Shown in pieces: positions 6,590 to 8,038 of a DNA stretch of 8,038 nt. Position numbers and translations under genes: made by a program. Within the stretch, counting starts at the first letter, position 1, and every line of letters starts with the position of its first letter. The notes beneath the pieces were generated by a model. That model saw only the letters and a list, made by a program, of their open reading frames with translations. It searched no databases and had not been told where the DNA came from. Source of the stretch: Desulfobacterales bacterium (GTDB taxonomy: Bacteria; Desulfobacterota; Desulfobacteria; Desulfobacterales; JAHIVH01); contig JAGVHJ010000302.1 of NCBI GenBank assembly GCA_020056645.1, positions 1 through 8,038 on the forward strand, given 5' to 3'.

Positions 6590-8038
6590 ATGGGCATTCG
6601 GTTTCATAGAAAGATCGGCTATCACATGGTATGTGCATTTTTCGCCTTTTTTCTTCTTGGGCCTCTTCCAATTGTTTCGGCTTCAAATTTGACCAAAGCC
6701 GAAATGCAGACCATACTCGACCAGAGTATCCAGGCGCTGCTCACCGGTCGGACGTTCGGTCCGGAGCTGGAGCGGAAGCAATTGACCCTTAGAAAAATGT
6801 TTGAAGAAGGCGTTGTCAGTAAGAAAGAGCTCATCACCATGGTGGAATCGTCGATGATGCCGATATTGGATATGCATCAGGACAAGACATCCATCGACAT
6901 TTTAAAAGCGCTTCCTCACCGTGTTGAGGCCCTGCTTTCACCCCATATGAGCTGGCAGGAGGTGAAGGAAATTGGCTGGAAGATCGCCATCCCTCTCATG
7001 AATGAGAGTATTGAGAAGTTATTGACCGGAAAGGCGTTCAGCCCGGACCTGGAAAAAAAACAACTGGTTGTGAGAAAGATGTTTGAAGCCGGCCTTATCA
7101 GCAAGGCGGAGTGTATCACCATGGTTGAAGGAGCGATGATTCCGATTTTGGATAAGCACAAAACCTCAAGATACATTCTCAAGGAGGTTCGTGGCCGTGT
7201 TGAAAAGCTGCTCTCTCCTTATATGACTTGGGAGGAGGTCAAGGAGGTGGCTTGGCGGATGGGATCGTCGTTAATCAAGGATGGGGATCAGATGGTGCTC
7301 ACGATTGGAACTCTTGCCCCGCCCGGCACGCCATGGATCAATGTTCCCGAAACGATCCTCATCCCTCAGATAGCCCGGTTGAGCAATAACAAGGTCGTTG
7401 TTAAAATATACGGCGGCGGTGTCATGGGAGAGGATACCGATATCCTGAGAAAGATGGATATAGGCCAACTCAGCGGTTGTGGCTGCACGGCCTTGGGTAT
7501 TTTGGCGGACTCGCCGGAAACCGCCGTTTTTCTGCTGCCCGGCTTTTTCAGAAACTATGATGAAGTGGATTATATAATGGAAAAGTTCAGGAAACGAATC
7601 GACAAGTCGTTCGAGGATCGAGGGTACATCCTGGGCGCCCTGATCGATACCGGATTTTTCTACATGTTTTCCAAAAATCCGGTATCTGGTTTTTCCGACC
7701 TTAAAAAACAGAAAGTGCTGACCTGGTTTGGTGAAGTCGAAACCACCTTGTACAAGGAACTCGGCTTTGACGCAACGCCTGTGGCGGTTCCTGAGACGAT
7801 TGCGGCGCTAAGCACTGGATTGGCGAACGCCAACATGGCTCCGGCCGCATGGATGCTTGGCATGCAGGCGTACCAATATTCACACTATTATTTTACGCCG
7901 CCGCTGCTTTACTCCCCTGGGGCCATCGTGGTCAGCGTGGCGACAAAAGAGAAGCTACGCAAACAGTTCGGTGTGTCGGAAAACCTGGCTCACAACGTTC
8001 AGGAAATGCTGATTTATGAGGTCAGTCTTTTGGAACCC
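6590..8038 (+). CDS. DctP-like TRAP solute-binding protein with duplicated N-terminal module (3' end outside window)
   Basis: This open frame of 483 codons runs off the right edge without a stop. ATG 6590 has GAGG 5 nt upstream (6581-6584). Residues 1-31 form a Sec signal peptide (basic start, hydrophobic 13-29, VSA before Ser32), so the protein is periplasmic. Two tandem helical units fill 45-138 and 139-230. From about 234 the sequence is a TRAP-family (DctP-type) binding domain: LTIGTLAPPGTPW (237-249), then VKIYGGGVMGEDTDILRKM (271-289) with GQL at 292-294, LPGFFRNYDEVDYIMEK (316-332), GEVETTLYKELGF (381-393) and a C-terminal lobe. Normally such proteins are about 330 residues and start with the binding domain directly, so the extra 200 residues are unusual. 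Where DctP proteins have K-x-R with the carboxylate-binding Arg, this one reads QKVLTW (374-379), apparently Leu377. No DctQ or DctM subunit is visible; they could lie beyond the edge. Ligand unknown. Family call is strong by motif pattern, role is open. Confidence 0.85.
   Translation, partial: MGIRFHRKIGYHMVCAFFAFFLLGPLPIVSASNLTKAEMQTILDQSIQALLTGRTFGPELERKQLTLRKMFEEGVVSKKELITMVESSMMPILDMHQDKTSIDILKALPHRVEALLSPHMSWQEVKEIGWKIAIPLMNESIEKLLTGKAFSPDLEKKQLVVRKMFEAGLISKAECITMVEGAMIPILDKHKTSRYILKEVRGRVEKLLSPYMTWEEVKEVAWRMGSSLIKDGDQMVLTIGTLAPPGTPWINVPETILIPQIARLSNNKVVVKIYGGGVMGEDTDILRKMDIGQLSGCGCTALGILADSPETAVFLLPGFFRNYDEVDYIMEKFRKRIDKSFEDRGYILGALIDTGFFYMFSKNPVSGFSDLKKQKVLTWFGEVETTLYKELGFDATPVAVPETIAALSTGLANANMAPAAWMLGMQAYQYSHYYFTPPLLYSPGAIVVSVATKEKLRKQFGVSENLAHNVQEMLIYEVSLLEP
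6722..7003 (+). repeat. Internal repeat copy 1 in the binding protein (residues 45-138)
   Basis: First copy of the tandem unit. Landmarks are LLTG (50-53), RKMF (68-71), ITMVE (82-86), PILD (91-94), LLSP (115-118) and WQEVKE (122-127). It is predicted to be all-helical from its alternating hydrophobic pattern. It is two residues longer than copy 2, the difference lying after PILD. Confidence 0.85.
7004..7279 (+). repeat. Internal repeat copy 2 in the binding protein (residues 139-230)
   Basis: Second copy, directly joined to the first. Landmarks recur in the same order: LLTG (144-147), RKMF (162-165), ITMVE (176-180), PILD (185-188), LLSP (207-210) and WEEVKE (214-219). By hand about 53 of 91 aligned residues are identical, so the duplication is clear but old enough for many third-base changes. 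The binding domain begins a few residues later. Confidence 0.85.

Noticed and set aside
6450..6686. A 78-codon minus-strand open frame
   Set aside because: It spans the promoter, operator and signal-peptide region of the plus-strand binding protein gene, and its product has no recognisable features.
6622..7883. Several minus-strand frames of 60-88 codons across the binding protein gene
   Set aside because: They are antisense to a continuous 483-codon frame with signal peptide, repeats and TRAP motifs, and none has a convincing start signal.

Overview
The window looks like chromosomal DNA of a Gram-negative bacterium with mixed base composition. The evidence is an outer-membrane efflux protein, a periplasmic adaptor lipoprotein and a periplasmic TRAP-type binding protein. 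The protein style (HAE-type RND permease, a second RND/MMPL exporter, a DctP-like protein) resembles what I know of sulfate-reducing and related Desulfobacterota (former Deltaproteobacteria). That placement is inference; no rRNA or marker gene is present.

Layout. From about 6012 down to base 1, on the minus strand, lies a compact cluster that reads as one operon: a TolC-like outer-membrane channel (4648-6012), a lipoprotein adaptor of the membrane fusion family (3437-4606), a 1074-residue RND inner-membrane pump (220-3444), and the first 69 codons of a second RND-superfamily (MMPL-like) transporter that leaves the window at base 1. Gaps are 41 bp, then an 8-bp overlap, then about 10 bp. The first three genes supply every part of a tripartite efflux pump spanning both membranes.

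From 6590 to the right edge, on the plus strand and divergent from the pump operon, runs an open frame of 483 codons without a stop. It is easy to miss because it leaves the window. It has a signal peptide, then two tandem copies of a unit of about 92-94 residues (hand count about 53 of 91 aligned positions identical), then a DctP-like TRAP solute-binding domain. No TRAP membrane subunits are visible, and the position where DctP proteins carry the ligand-binding arginine appears to be leucine.

Between the two transcription units are 577 bp without a convincing gene. This stretch holds a good sigma70-type promoter for the binding protein gene (TTGACA, 16 bp, TATTAT). A 16-bp palindrome overlaps its -10 box and is a strong operator candidate. 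It also holds an 8-bp direct repeat with 9-bp period, two related stem-loops in tandem, and a lone TATAAT facing the pump operon.

The most unusual element is the binding protein with a duplicated N-terminal helical module, placed head to head with a pump operon that also carries an MMPL-type exporter. One working idea, which is inference only, is that the binding protein presents a non-carboxylate, perhaps hydrophobic, ligand to or from the RND/MMPL machinery rather than to a classical TRAP permease.
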